A DNA stretch of 25,119 nucleotides from Clostridium sp. CAG:1193 (GTDB lineage Bacteria > Bacillota_I > Bacilli_A > RF39 > UBA660), in assembly GCA_000436255.1 (NCBI GenBank), contig HF990810.1:712-25830 (forward strand). The letters run 5' to 3'. How positions within the stretch are numbered: the first letter of the stretch is position 1; the number at the start of each line of letters is the position of its first letter. A program made the position numbers and the translations under genes. Positions 1 to 8,374 of this stretch are shown piece by piece. Under the pieces are notes generated by a model. It had not been told where the DNA came from. It saw nothing but the letters and a program-made list of their open reading frames with translations, and ran no database searches.

Positions 1-2
1 TA

Positions 3-386
3 GATTTAAGTAGTTTTGATACATCAAAAGTAACAAGAATGAGTTCTATGTTTGCAGCTAGTGCAGCAACAGAAATAAAAGGGTTAAACAAATTTAATAC
101 AAGCGAAGTGACAGATATGAGTCATATGTTTTCACATGCTAAAGCAACGACATTAGATTTGAGTAGTTTTGATACATCAAAAGTAACAAACATGAGGGAT
201 ATGTTTTATTCTAGTGCCGCAACAAGTTTAGATTTAAGTAGTTTTGATACATCAAATGTAACGAATATGAGTGAAATGTTTTCATTTACTAAAGCAACGA
301 CAAGTCTAGACTTAAGTAGTTTTGATACAAGTAATGTTACAAGTATGGATAGGATGTTTGCATCTAGTAAAGCAACAACTGGATAT
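3..386 (+). repeat. Tandem DUF285-coding repeats, 75-78 bp period
   Basis: Copies begin at about 3, 81, 156, 231 and 309, giving spacings of 78, 75, 75 and 78 bases. The first 30 or so bases of the copies at 3, 156 and 231 are nearly identical at DNA level, while the second halves of each unit differ. The period is a multiple of three and the frame stays open, so this is a coding repeat, not a CRISPR or satellite. The copy at 81 is the most diverged. Confidence 0.85.
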
Positions 387-467
387 GCTCGCTCGCAGGA
401 AGATGCAGATAGATTTAATGCAAGTAGTAGTAAACCTTCTGCATTAACATTCGTAGTTAAATCATAA
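3..467 (+). CDS. BspA-like surface protein, DUF285 repeats (3' end only)
   Basis: The reading frame is open to the left edge, so only the C-terminal ~154 residues are present; the Met codon at 39 is internal to a repeat. The visible part is almost wholly 25-26-residue repeats of the pattern LDLSSFDTSxVTxMxxMF, the hallmark of the DUF285 (BspA-like leucine-rich repeat surface protein) family. The protein ends with the family's usual cap (GYARSQEDADRFN, then LTFVVKS). No C-terminal LPxTG or membrane anchor follows the cap, so any anchor or signal peptide must lie upstream of the window. These proteins are extracellular in Mollicutes and gut Firmicutes and are thought to mediate adhesion; the exact role here is unknown. 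A strong terminator follows at once. Confidence 0.9.
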   Translation, partial: DLSSFDTSKVTRMSSMFAASAATEIKGLNKFNTSEVTDMSHMFSHAKATTLDLSSFDTSKVTNMRDMFYSSAATSLDLSSFDTSNVTNMSEMFSFTKATTSLDLSSFDTSNVTSMDRMFASSKATTGYARSQEDADRFNASSSKPSALTFVVKS

Positions 468-471
468 CACT

Positions 472-504
472 AAATGGGTTAGGTAACTAACTCATTTTTC
501 TTTT
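472..504 (+). terminator. Rho-independent terminator of the DUF285 gene
   Basis: An 11-bp stem (472-482 with 487-497, one G-U pair), a GTAA loop and a T-rich tail lie just after the stop codon. Confidence 0.85.
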
Positions 505-524
505 GAAATAAATATTTCCATTAA

Positions 525-553
525 TTTACATCTAAAAATATAAATGGTATAAT
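525..553 (+). promoter_or_regulatory. SigA-type promoter of mutS
   Basis: TTTACA (525-530), a 17-bp spacer and TATAAT (548-553). The predicted start of transcription is near 560, leaving only about 10 bases of leader, almost all of it the GGTGG ribosome binding site at 561-565. Confidence 0.8.
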
Positions 554-569
554 TTATAAAGGTGGTTTT

Positions 570-3110
570 ATGAAGTTATGTGAAGTTGATAAAAGTAAGT
601 TATCTCCAATGATGCAACAATATGTTGAGATAAAAGAGAAATATAATGATGTTATATTGTTTTTTAGATTGGGAGATTTTTATGAGATGTTTTTTGATGA
701 TGCGTATACTGCATCTCATGAATTGGAGCTTACATTAACTGGTAAAAATGCAGGTCTTGATGAAAGAATACCAATGTGTGGTATTCCACATCATGCTGTT
801 AATATGTATTTGGATAAATTGGTTGATAAAGGGTATAAAGTAGCAATATGTGAACAGGTAGAGGATCCTGCAAGTGCAAAGGGTGTTGTAAAAAGAGAAG
901 TATTACAAGTAGTATCTAAAGGTACTGTTATGAATAGTGAATCACTAGATGAAAAAAGTAATAATTATATTGGATGTATTCTTGATGTTAATTATGCTTA
1001 TATAATTAGTTATACTGATTTATCAACTGGTGAATTTAATGCTACAATTATATCTCATGATAGTACTAGACTTATAATGGACGTTTTATCATTATCACTA
1101 AATGAAATAGTTGTTAAAAGTAATTTTGATAAAAATATAATTGATATATTAAAAAATAAACATAGATTAAATATAAGTATATTTGATGAAGATTTAGATA
1201 CTTCACTTTATAAAAATATATATTCATCTTTAAGTGATGATAAATATATTGAATCAGTAAAATATTTACTTAGTTATTTAATAAGTACTCAAAAAAGAGA
1301 TTTAAGTCATTTACAAGTAGTAAGAGTAAAAGATAATTCTACATACTTAAAAATGGATATAAACACAATTAGAAATCTTGAACTTACTGAGAGTTTAAAA
1401 TTAAAATCAAGAAGTTATTCTTTATTGTGGCTACTTGATAAAACAAAAACTGCAATGGGTTCAAGAATGCTTAAAAATTGGATAGAAAATCCACTTGTAG
1501 ATATAACTGAAATTAATAAAAGATATGATATAATTGAATCTTTGCTTACTGAATTTATATTAAAAGAAGAATTAAAAGCACTTTTATATGAAGTATATGA
1601 TTTAGAAAGATTATGTGGACGTATTAGTTATGGAAATACTAATGGTAGAGATTTATTACAACTTAAAAATTCTTTAAAGGTACTTCCTAATATAAAAAGA
1701 ATATTAAAAGATTTAAATTTTTATAAGGATATAGAAACAATTGATGAACTATATAATTTGCTTGAGGTAAGTATTGATGAGGATGCACCTGTTACTATTA
1801 AAGAAGGTGGAATAATTAAATCTGGATTTAATAGTGAACTTGATACTCTTAAAGAAAATCGTTCGAGTGGTAAAGATTTTGTTATAAAAATGGAACAAGA
1901 GGAAAAAGATAGAACTGGTATTAAAAATTTAAAGGTAGGATATAATAAAGTTTTTGGATATTATATAGAAGTATCTAAAGGAAATATTTCTTTAATTAAG
2001 GATGAATATAATTATGAAAGAAAACAAACTTTAGCTAATTGTGAAAGATATGTTACTCCTTTATTAAAGGAAAAGGAAGCAATGATACTGGGTGCTGAGG
2101 AAAAAATTATTAATCTTGAATATAATTTATTTATAGAAATTCGTGATAAGGTTAAAGAGTTTATTCCAAGAATTCAAGAAGTTGCGCGTGTTGTTGCTGA
2201 AATTGATGTATTACAATCTTTAGCAACTGTTAGTGAAGAGAATAATTATGTAAGGCCTAAATTAATAAAAGAAAGAATAATTGATATTAAGGATAATAGA
2301 CATCCAGTTGTTGAAAAAGTATTAGATAGTACTTTTGTACCTAATGATATATATATGGATGAGAAAACTAATATATTAGTAATAACTGGTCCAAATATGG
2401 CTGGTAAATCAACGTACATGAGAGAACTTGTAATAACTGTTATTATGGCTCAAATGGGTTCTTTTGTACCTGCAAAAGAGTGTATTATGCCAATATTTGA
2501 TAAAGTATTTACTCGTATTGGAGCATCTGATGATTTAGTAAGTGGAGACTCTACATTTATGGTTGAAATGAAAGAAGCTAATGAAGCTATAACAAATGCA
2601 ACTATGAATAGTTTAATTATATTTGATGAATTAGGAAGAGGAACAGCTACTTATGATGGACTTTCTTTAGCACAATCTATTATTGAATATATACATAATA
2701 ATATAAAATGTAAAACATTATTTTCAACACATTATCATGAACTTACAAAGTTAGAATCTCATTTTAAAAATATTAAAAATGTTCATGTAAGTGCTTTAGA
2801 AGAAAATGGAAATATAACATTCTTACATAAAATAAAGGATGGTGCGGTAGATAAAAGTTATGGTATACATGTTGCAAAATTAGCAAATTTACCTAAACCA
2901 GTTATAGAAAGAGCAGATGAAATATTATCTACTTATGAATCTAAAAAAGATGTAGAAATCAAAAGTCAAATGTCATTTGATTTAGAGCCTGTAAAAGAAG
3001 AAAGTAAAGTAGAAAAAAGATTAAAAGAAATAGATCCACTAAAGGTAACACCAATGGATGCTTTAAATATTTTATATGAACTTAAAAAAAGTGTTGAAGA
3101 TTCTAATTAA
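570..3110 (+). CDS. mutS: DNA mismatch repair protein MutS
   Basis: Full-length MutS1 (846 aa). It binds mispaired DNA and uses ATP to license repair. The N-terminal mismatch-binding domain carries the Phe-x-Glu wedge as F37-Y38-E39 in GDFYEMF. The C-terminal ABC-type ATPase has Walker A GPNMAGKST (607-615), Walker B with D686-E687 in DELGRGT, and the STHYHEL motif downstream. The C-terminus ends in the usual DPLKVTPMDALNILYELK dimerisation/tetramerisation tail. The start is set by GGTGG 5 bases upstream. No mutL lies next to it, although mutS-mutL pairs are common in Firmicutes; nusB follows after 32 bases with its own promoter. Identity is secure. Confidence 0.98.
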   Translation: MKLCEVDKSKLSPMMQQYVEIKEKYNDVILFFRLGDFYEMFFDDAYTASHELELTLTGKNAGLDERIPMCGIPHHAVNMYLDKLVDKGYKVAICEQVEDPASAKGVVKREVLQVVSKGTVMNSESLDEKSNNYIGCILDVNYAYIISYTDLSTGEFNATIISHDSTRLIMDVLSLSLNEIVVKSNFDKNIIDILKNKHRLNISIFDEDLDTSLYKNIYSSLSDDKYIESVKYLLSYLISTQKRDLSHLQVVRVKDNSTYLKMDINTIRNLELTESLKLKSRSYSLLWLLDKTKTAMGSRMLKNWIENPLVDITEINKRYDIIESLLTEFILKEELKALLYEVYDLERLCGRISYGNTNGRDLLQLKNSLKVLPNIKRILKDLNFYKDIETIDELYNLLEVSIDEDAPVTIKEGGIIKSGFNSELDTLKENRSSGKDFVIKMEQEEKDRTGIKNLKVGYNKVFGYYIEVSKGNISLIKDEYNYERKQTLANCERYVTPLLKEKEAMILGAEEKIINLEYNLFIEIRDKVKEFIPRIQEVARVVAEIDVLQSLATVSEENNYVRPKLIKERIIDIKDNRHPVVEKVLDSTFVPNDIYMDEKTNILVITGPNMAGKSTYMRELVITVIMAQMGSFVPAKECIMPIFDKVFTRIGASDDLVSGDSTFMVEMKEANEAITNATMNSLIIFDELGRGTATYDGLSLAQSIIEYIHNNIKCKTLFSTHYHELTKLESHFKNIKNVHVSALEENGNITFLHKIKDGAVDKSYGIHVAKLANLPKPVIERADEILSTYESKKDVEIKSQMSFDLEPVKEESKVEKRLKEIDPLKVTPMDALNILYELKKSVEDSN

Positions 3111-3121
3111 TGTGATATAAT
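3094..3121 (+). promoter_or_regulatory. Extended -10 promoter of nusB
   Basis: TTGAAG (3094-3099), a 16-bp spacer and TATAAT (3116-3121), with TG one base upstream of the -10 (3113-3114). It starts inside the last codons of mutS, and no terminator separates the two genes. Confidence 0.65.
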
Positions 3122-3142
3122 CATTTAAGTGTGAGGTGACTT

Positions 3143-3547
3143 ATGGCTGAAATTAATAGAAGTGAACTTAGAAAAATAATAATGACCGCACTTTATCAAA
3201 TGAGTGTATATGATGCAAATAAAATAGAATATGAACCAAAAGCAGTAATTAAAGAATTACTTGAAGTTGAAAATGATTTTGTTAATGAAATAGTTTTTGG
3301 TGTTCTTAATAATAAAGATCAAATAGATAAAAAAGCAAATAAGTATTTAAAAGATTGGACAATTGATAGACTTGGAAAAACAGATCAAGCAATTATAAGA
3401 ATGGGTATATATGAAATACTTTATACATCTACTCCAGATATAGTATGTATAAATGAAGCAATACTTCTTGCAAAAGAATTTTCAGATGATAAAGTAAAAA
3501 ATATGATTAATGCTATATTAGATGGTATTATGAAAGATAAAGATTAA
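3143..3547 (+). CDS. nusB: Transcription antitermination factor NusB
   Basis: A 134-residue all-helical protein of the usual NusB length. NusB, with NusE (S10), binds boxA RNA and supports antitermination in rRNA operons. The hallmark regions are visible: the W-x-x-x-R-L segment followed by D-x-x-I-x-R (WTIDRLGKTDQAIIRMGIYE, about 73-92) and the C-terminal INEAILLAKEFSDD...INAILDG segment. The GAGGTG site 6 bases before ATG 3143 fixes the start. It may be co-transcribed with mutS by read-through but also has a promoter of its own. The stop codon overlaps the first bases of a terminator stem. Confidence 0.95.
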   Translation: MAEINRSELRKIIMTALYQMSVYDANKIEYEPKAVIKELLEVENDFVNEIVFGVLNNKDQIDKKANKYLKDWTIDRLGKTDQAIIRMGIYEILYTSTPDIVCINEAILLAKEFSDDKVKNMINAILDGIMKDKD

Positions 3548-3566
3548 GCATCAATTTGATGCTTTT
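3546..3566 (+). terminator. Terminator of nusB, overlapping its stop codon
   Basis: An 8-bp stem (3546-3553 with 3557-3564), a tight ATT loop and a short T run. The stop TAA (3545-3547) enters the stem. The T run is short, so some read-through into sua5 is plausible, and no clear promoter is seen for sua5. Confidence 0.7.
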
Positions 3567-3580
3567 AAATTGGGGGAATT

Positions 3581-4603
3581 ATGAAGATAATTGATTTAAA
3601 AAATAGTAGTGATTATAGTTTGTTAAAAAGTGCAGCAGAAGAAATAAAGAATGGTAAATTAGTAATATTTCCAACAGAAACAGTATATGGTTTAGGTGCA
3701 GATGGTTTAAATGAAAATGCAGTTAATAATATATTTATAGCAAAAGGAAGAAAAACAGATAATCCATTAATATTACATGTATCAAGTATTGATATGGTAT
3801 ATAAAATAGCTGATAATATAAATGAAATTGAAAAAAAATTAATGGATAATTTTTTCCCAGGACCTTTAACTATAGTACTAAATAAAAAAGAGTGTGTGCC
3901 TAATATTGTAACTGGTAACTTAGATACTGTAGGAGTAAGAATGCCATCAAATATAATTGCACGTACTTTAATAGAATATGCATCTACTCCAATAGCAGCA
4001 CCTTCTGCTAATATATCAGGGCGTCCTAGTGGAACAATTGTAGAAGATATAATAGATGAGTTTAATGGGAAAGTAGATACTATAATAGATGGTGGCAGTA
4101 CTAAAATAGGTGTTGAAAGTACAGTTGTAAGAGTAATAAATAATGAAATACATATATTAAGACCGGGATATATTACAAAAGAAGACTTAGAAACTATAGG
4201 GGTAAATGTAATAATAGAAAAACATATATTAAGCGATATAGAAAAAAATGATGTAGTAATGTCACCTGGAATGAAATATAAACACTATGCACCAAAAACA
4301 AAATGTATATTAGTTTATAGTAGTAATAAAGATCTTCTTATTAAAAAAATGCAAGAATTAGAAGGAAATAATAAAAATTCTTTAGTAGTTACTAAAGATG
4401 AAAATATAAAGTATTTTAAAAATACAATAAATATGGGTAGTACTCTTAATGAAATATCACATAATATATTTAGAATTCTAAGAGAAGTTGATAAGAAAAA
4501 TGTGGATTTTGTTATAATTGAAGGTGTGGAAAAGAGTGGTCTTGGACTTGCAATTATGAATAGATTAATAAGAGCATGTTCACATAATTATATAGAGTTA
4601 TAA
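3581..4603 (+). CDS. sua5: L-threonylcarbamoyladenylate synthase (Sua5/YwlC type)
   Basis: Makes threonylcarbamoyl-AMP from threonine, bicarbonate and ATP, the first step of the t6A37 modification of ANN-decoding tRNAs; the product is passed to TsaD. At 340 aa it is the long Sua5 form, with an N-terminal YrdC domain (about 10-195) and a C-terminal Sua5 domain (about 225-340). Visible motifs are FPTETVYGLGADG (from F30), KGRKTDNPL (55-63), SANISGRPSGT (from S142) and the Sua5-specific linker SPGMKYKHYAPKT (from S228). GGGGG at 3572-3576 precedes ATG 3581. tsaB, tsaD and tsaE are not in the window. Confidence 0.95.
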   Translation: MKIIDLKNSSDYSLLKSAAEEIKNGKLVIFPTETVYGLGADGLNENAVNNIFIAKGRKTDNPLILHVSSIDMVYKIADNINEIEKKLMDNFFPGPLTIVLNKKECVPNIVTGNLDTVGVRMPSNIIARTLIEYASTPIAAPSANISGRPSGTIVEDIIDEFNGKVDTIIDGGSTKIGVESTVVRVINNEIHILRPGYITKEDLETIGVNVIIEKHILSDIEKNDVVMSPGMKYKHYAPKTKCILVYSSNKDLLIKKMQELEGNNKNSLVVTKDENIKYFKNTINMGSTLNEISHNIFRILREVDKKNVDFVIIEGVEKSGLGLAIMNRLIRACSHNYIEL

Positions 4604-4636
4604 AGTGTAAATAAAGTCTATTTATTTGCACTTTTT
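4602..4636 (+). terminator. Terminator of sua5, starting in its stop codon
   Basis: A 14-bp stem (4602-4615 with 4621-4634, one G-U pair), a GTCTA loop and a T5 tail. The stop TAA is 4601-4603, so the stem begins inside it. Confidence 0.85.
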
Positions 4637-4655
4637 ATATTTATTCATGTATAAT
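4626..4655 (+). promoter_or_regulatory. Promoter of the phosphomannomutase gene
   Basis: TTGCAC (4626-4631), an 18-bp spacer and TATAAT (4650-4655). The -35 lies within the descending arm of the preceding terminator. Confidence 0.6.
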
Positions 4656-4670
4656 TAAAATGGTGATAAT

Positions 4671-6029
4671 ATGATAGATAAGAATATATTTAGAGAATAT
4701 GATATAAGAGGAACATATAATGTAAATTTAAATGAAGATGTAAGTTATACTATAGGTAGAGCATTTGGTTCATATATTCAAAATATGAATGAATATACAT
4801 GTTTAGTTGGACATGATAATAGATTATCTTCAAATGATATTAATGCATCTTTAATAAGTGGTATATTAAGTACTGGGGTAAATGTAATAGATTTAGGGCT
4901 TATAACTACACCAATGCTTTATTATGCAAGAATATATGAAAATATTTATCCAAGTATTATGATAACTGCAAGTCATAATCCAAAAGATGATAATGGGTTT
5001 AAAATGTCATTTAATAATGTAAGTAATGCTAAGGGAGAAGAAATATATGCATTTAGAGATTTCTTATTTAAAGGAAATTTTAAAGATGGAATAGGTAATT
5101 TATATAAAAAAGATATAAAAGAAGATTATTTTAATTTATTTAAAAATACATTACATTTTGGTGATAGAAGATTAAAAGTAGTTATAGATTGTGGTAATGG
5201 GGTAACCTCTTTATATGCAAAAGAATTATATAGTATGTTTAATATAGATTTAATATCAATATGTGATGTATCAGATGGGCATTTTCCATCACATCATCCA
5301 GATCCGGTAGTAGAAGAAAATTTGGTTATGTTAAAAGAAAAAGTAAAAGAAGTAAATGCAGATATAGGAATATCTTTTGACGGTGATGGTGATAGAGCAG
5401 GATTTGTAGATGAGCTAGGAAATACATTACCCTCAGATCATTATGCAGTTATTATGATTAGAGAATTACTTAAAAATAATGAAAATAAAAATATATTATA
5501 TGATGTAAAATGTTCAAAAATAGTAAACGAAGAAATAGTAAAACAAAATGGAATACCACATGAATATAGAACTGGTGCATCATATATGATGAGTAAAGTA
5601 ATAGATGATAATATGCTTTTTGGTATAGAATATTCGGGACATATATATTTTAATAATTCATTTCCACCAATAACAAGTGGATTTTATGCAGGTTTAAAAT
5701 TATTAGAAGTTATGTCAAAAACTAATTTAAAAGCAAGTGAATTGCTAGGAAACGTAAATAAATATTACAGTACTAAAGAAATAAAAATGGAATTTAATGA
5801 TAATATTAAATTTGAAATAATTAATAAAGTAAAAGAATATGCATTAAGTAAAAATTATGATGTATTATTAATAGATGGGGTAAAAGTAAAATTTAATGAT
5901 GGTTGGGCTCTTATTAGATGCTCAAATACAGGACCTAATATAACGCTTAGATTTGAAGCGAATACTATGGATAGGCTAGAAGAAATAAAAAATGAATTTA
6001 TAAATTTATTAAATAGTTATAAGATGTAG
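4671..6029 (+). CDS. Phosphomannomutase/phosphoglucomutase (alpha-D-phosphohexomutase)
   Basis: Interconverts hexose 1- and 6-phosphates for cell-envelope sugar synthesis. At 452 aa it has the four-domain phosphohexomutase layout: N-terminal FREYDIRGTY substrate loop, catalytic phosphoserine loop TASHNP with S101, metal-binding loop DGDGDR (237-242), sugar-specificity loop EYSGH, and C-terminal phosphate-binding loop RCSNTGPNITLRFEA. The overall pattern resembles ManB/AlgC phosphomannomutases more than GlmM or the longer PgcA. The phosphate-binding loop has Gly where Glu is usual (SNTEP), which is a minor oddity. GGTG ahead of ATG 4671 fixes the start. Whether mannose or glucose phosphate is the main substrate cannot be decided from sequence. 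Confidence 0.9.
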   Translation: MIDKNIFREYDIRGTYNVNLNEDVSYTIGRAFGSYIQNMNEYTCLVGHDNRLSSNDINASLISGILSTGVNVIDLGLITTPMLYYARIYENIYPSIMITASHNPKDDNGFKMSFNNVSNAKGEEIYAFRDFLFKGNFKDGIGNLYKKDIKEDYFNLFKNTLHFGDRRLKVVIDCGNGVTSLYAKELYSMFNIDLISICDVSDGHFPSHHPDPVVEENLVMLKEKVKEVNADIGISFDGDGDRAGFVDELGNTLPSDHYAVIMIRELLKNNENKNILYDVKCSKIVNEEIVKQNGIPHEYRTGASYMMSKVIDDNMLFGIEYSGHIYFNNSFPPITSGFYAGLKLLEVMSKTNLKASELLGNVNKYYSTKEIKMEFNDNIKFEIINKVKEYALSKNYDVLLIDGVKVKFNDGWALIRCSNTGPNITLRFEANTMDRLEEIKNEFINLLNSYKM

Positions 6030-6043
6030 AAATGCATCTTTTT
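6021..6043 (+). terminator. Terminator overlapping the stop of the mutase gene
   Basis: A 6-7-bp stem (6021-6027 with 6034-6040) and a short T run. The stop TAG (6027-6029) sits at the top of the left arm and in the loop. Weaker than most terminators in the window. Confidence 0.6.
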
Positions 6044-6044
6044 G

Positions 6045-6074
6045 TTGTTAAATGGATATAAAGTGTTGTATAAT
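6045..6074 (+). promoter_or_regulatory. Promoter of the 455-residue membrane protein gene
   Basis: TTGTTA (6045-6050), an 18-bp spacer and TATAAT (6069-6074), followed by GAGGGTG about 9 bases before ATG 6101. Confidence 0.6.
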
Positions 6075-6100
6075 ATAAATATAGAATAGAGGGTGATAAA

Positions 6101-7468
6101 ATGAATAATAATACAAAAATGGATACTACAATGAAAGCGTTATTAATACTAGCAATAATAACAGCATTATTAATATCTTCATTACTTTTATATAAGGTGT
6201 TTGTATATGATAAGAAAGAGAATACTAAAGATAATGACATAATTAATAAAGATAATAATAAAGAAGTTAAGGATAAAGATAATTATTATTCTTATAAAGA
6301 TACTGATGAAATAAATAGTATGGTTGAATTATTAGATTATTCAGTAATTACGAGTAAAATAGATCATGATAATATGTTAAGAAAATATTATATTAGCACT
6401 ATATTACTTGATAAATTAAAACCGATTACAGTTGTAGATAATAATACAAAAGGTCATAAAGATGATGCTAAAGATTCACTTGGAAATACATATAAAAAAT
6501 ATAAAACTAACAGTATACAATACGTTTTAAAAGATCTTGGTCTAACTGTAGATGAAATAGAAAAATGGAATAACAAAACACTTGTTTTAGAAGGAAATTA
6601 TCATTATGAATTATATAATACAGATATAATAAAAGAGAAATATCCTAATATGTATAAAGAAATATTTAATGAATCATTTGAGATTAGTGTAGGAGATATT
6701 CCTTGTGAAAATAAAATATTTTTATATGACAAAGATGTAGATAAAATTGTTATAAATGTTGGTTCTGGATGTACAAGTGATTATGGTACAAAAGCAAAAA
6801 TAATTGACTCTTCTTTAAAAAATGATATATACAAAGTAAGTTTTGTAAAAGGATATTTTAAAAAAAGTGAAAACAATACAGCAATAATTACTATTAATGG
6901 AAAAGATATAGAACTAAAAGATAATAATTTTAAGGATATATTATTTAAAAATAAAGATGCATTAGTTATATATACATTAACATTTAAAAAAGAAAATAAT
7001 GTTTATACTTTTGATAGTATAAAATCTGCTGATAAAAATCAGGTACAATTAGAATTAGAAAAACAAAATTATACTTATACATTTGATAACAATTTAAAAA
7101 TAGTATTTAATGGAACTAAATCAAATAAACAAGAAAATGGTTATGAGTATGTATTAAATATATCAGTAAAAGATAAACTGATTAGTTCAAATATATTTAC
7201 AAATGCTAATGATAAAGTAGTATACTCAAGTAATTTTGCTGCAAGTTTTAAAATATATAAAATTGATAGTTATTATTTTTTAATATCTTCAGTAGCAAAA
7301 CAAAATGATGGGGATTATGTATTAATAATTGATGAATCTGGAAAAATAATTAAAAGTTTTAAAGATGTACGTATTAATATTGATGAAGAAAATAAAAAAT
7401 ATACAATAACTGATTGTTTAACTAATAATATAGCAGAAGAATGCAAAAAAACAAATTATGATATTTAG
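6101..7468 (+). CDS. Hypothetical single-pass membrane protein, paralogue of the next gene
   Basis: I do not recognise a family. The 455-residue protein has a short N-terminal cytoplasmic tail, one hydrophobic segment (about 13-35) ending in YKVFVYDKK, and a Lys/Asp/Asn-rich linker (about 37-65). A long, probably extracellular, beta-rich domain follows. There is no lipobox, so this is a membrane anchor rather than a lipoprotein signal. Its N-terminus and its last ~130 residues resemble those of the 240-residue protein encoded just downstream; the middle ~200 residues are extra. The gene has its own promoter and a GAGGGTG ribosome binding site. It could be an envelope-stress, sensor or substrate-binding protein, but nothing in the sequence decides this. 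Confidence 0.85.
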   Translation: MNNNTKMDTTMKALLILAIITALLISSLLLYKVFVYDKKENTKDNDIINKDNNKEVKDKDNYYSYKDTDEINSMVELLDYSVITSKIDHDNMLRKYYISTILLDKLKPITVVDNNTKGHKDDAKDSLGNTYKKYKTNSIQYVLKDLGLTVDEIEKWNNKTLVLEGNYHYELYNTDIIKEKYPNMYKEIFNESFEISVGDIPCENKIFLYDKDVDKIVINVGSGCTSDYGTKAKIIDSSLKNDIYKVSFVKGYFKKSENNTAIITINGKDIELKDNNFKDILFKNKDALVIYTLTFKKENNVYTFDSIKSADKNQVQLELEKQNYTYTFDNNLKIVFNGTKSNKQENGYEYVLNISVKDKLISSNIFTNANDKVVYSSNFAASFKIYKIDSYYFLISSVAKQNDGDYVLIIDESGKIIKSFKDVRINIDEENKKYTITDCLTNNIAEECKKTNYDI

Positions 7469-7582
7469 AATAAAGCCAATTAGATAATTAAAATGTAACC
7501 TTGGTAAATGTAGAGGTAATATAATTAATTTATAAATAATAAAAAAAGTGATTATAAATTTTAAAAATAGTAAAAAGCAGTA

Positions 7583-7588
7583 TATAAT
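7583..7588 (+). promoter_or_regulatory. -10 element of the 240-residue membrane protein gene
   Basis: TATAAT at 7583-7588, 29 bases before ATG 7618. I see no convincing -35. The preceding 148-base gap (7469-7617) holds no ORF. It has only an AT-only inverted repeat (7527-7535 with 7552-7560) that is too weak to call a terminator. Confidence 0.5.
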
Positions 7589-7617
7589 ATTAGTATAAAA
7601 ATAATAAAGGAGAAGAA

Positions 7618-8340
7618 ATGGAAAATAATTTAAATGATAACGTAAAATCAGATATTGGTATGAAAATATTGTTAGTAATAGCAATTATTGTAGGGTTATT
7701 AGTTTCTTTCTTACTTGCATATAAGATGTTTATATATGACAAAAAAGATAATAAAGAAAATAAGGATAATGATATAGTTAATAAAGATGATAATAATAAA
7801 AGTGATGATAAAGTATCAAGTCCAGTAATTAAAGAGTTAAAAGTAAATTATGGTAGTATAGATCATACTTTAAAAATCAAAAGAGAACTTACTGATAAAT
7901 TAACAACAAATTTTTATATTGATAATAAACTTATTGAGGTAATTACAATGGACACTGGCATATTTGATGTAGATACTTCTATTGATGCATATACATATGT
8001 ATTTGATTCTAAGTATTTAGGAATTTTAATAAATGAAAATGGTGGTTATACATTATATGTGTTTAATAATGGTAAGTTTATTGGTAAAGAAAAAATAATT
8101 ATTTCAAAACAAACTTTATGTAAAGATGAAGCATGTAAAAATCAGTTAAATACAATTGATAACATTAAGTTTGAGAATAATAAATTAAGTTTTTATGGTA
8201 GTAATTGTATAGATGCTTCTGATGGTAAAATAGTTAGTACTGATACAATAAGAAAATTTGATTTAAGCATAAAGAACGAAAAAATAAATTTGGCTGTTAC
8301 TGACTCATTTACTGGATATGCTTCTTTAACTATTTGTTAA
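7618..8340 (+). CDS. Hypothetical single-pass membrane protein, shorter paralogue
   Basis: 240 residues: a cytoplasmic N-terminus, a transmembrane segment (about 17-40), YKMFIYDKK, a charged Lys/Asp/Asn linker (about 45-70), then a probable extracellular domain. Its layout matches the upstream 455-residue protein, including the near-identical juxtamembrane YDKK..DNDI.NKD stretch. The C-terminal region also runs parallel: a YTYVFDSKYLGIL-like strand, a GxYxLxxxxxGKxI turn, and a segment ending in a Cys. It has four cysteines in the outer half, two close together as CKDEAC, which could form disulfides. AAAGGAG precedes ATG 7618. Tandem duplication followed by loss or gain of a middle domain is the simplest origin. 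No known function. Confidence 0.85.
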   Translation: MENNLNDNVKSDIGMKILLVIAIIVGLLVSFLLAYKMFIYDKKDNKENKDNDIVNKDDNNKSDDKVSSPVIKELKVNYGSIDHTLKIKRELTDKLTTNFYIDNKLIEVITMDTGIFDVDTSIDAYTYVFDSKYLGILINENGGYTLYVFNNGKFIGKEKIIISKQTLCKDEACKNQLNTIDNIKFENNKLSFYGSNCIDASDGKIVSTDTIRKFDLSIKNEKINLAVTDSFTGYASLTIC

Positions 8341-8345
8341 TAATT

Positions 8346-8374
8346 AAAACATTTGGAAAAACCAAATGTTTTTT
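8346..8374. terminator. Bidirectional terminator between convergent genes
   Basis: A perfect 11-bp stem (8346-8356 with 8362-8372) with a 5-base loop. The plus strand continues into a T run, and the minus strand gets its T run from the stem's own A4. It serves both the 240-residue gene (stop 8338-8340) and the minus-strand gene whose stop lies at 8373-8375. Confidence 0.85.

Noticed and set aside
3..386. CRISPR-like regular repeats
   Set aside because: The ~76-base period is a multiple of three within an open frame that encodes DUF285 repeats, and the 'spacers' are conserved coding sequence.
7527..7560. Terminator after the 455-residue gene
   Set aside because: The inverted repeat is only A-T pairs with a 16-base loop and has no clear T tail.
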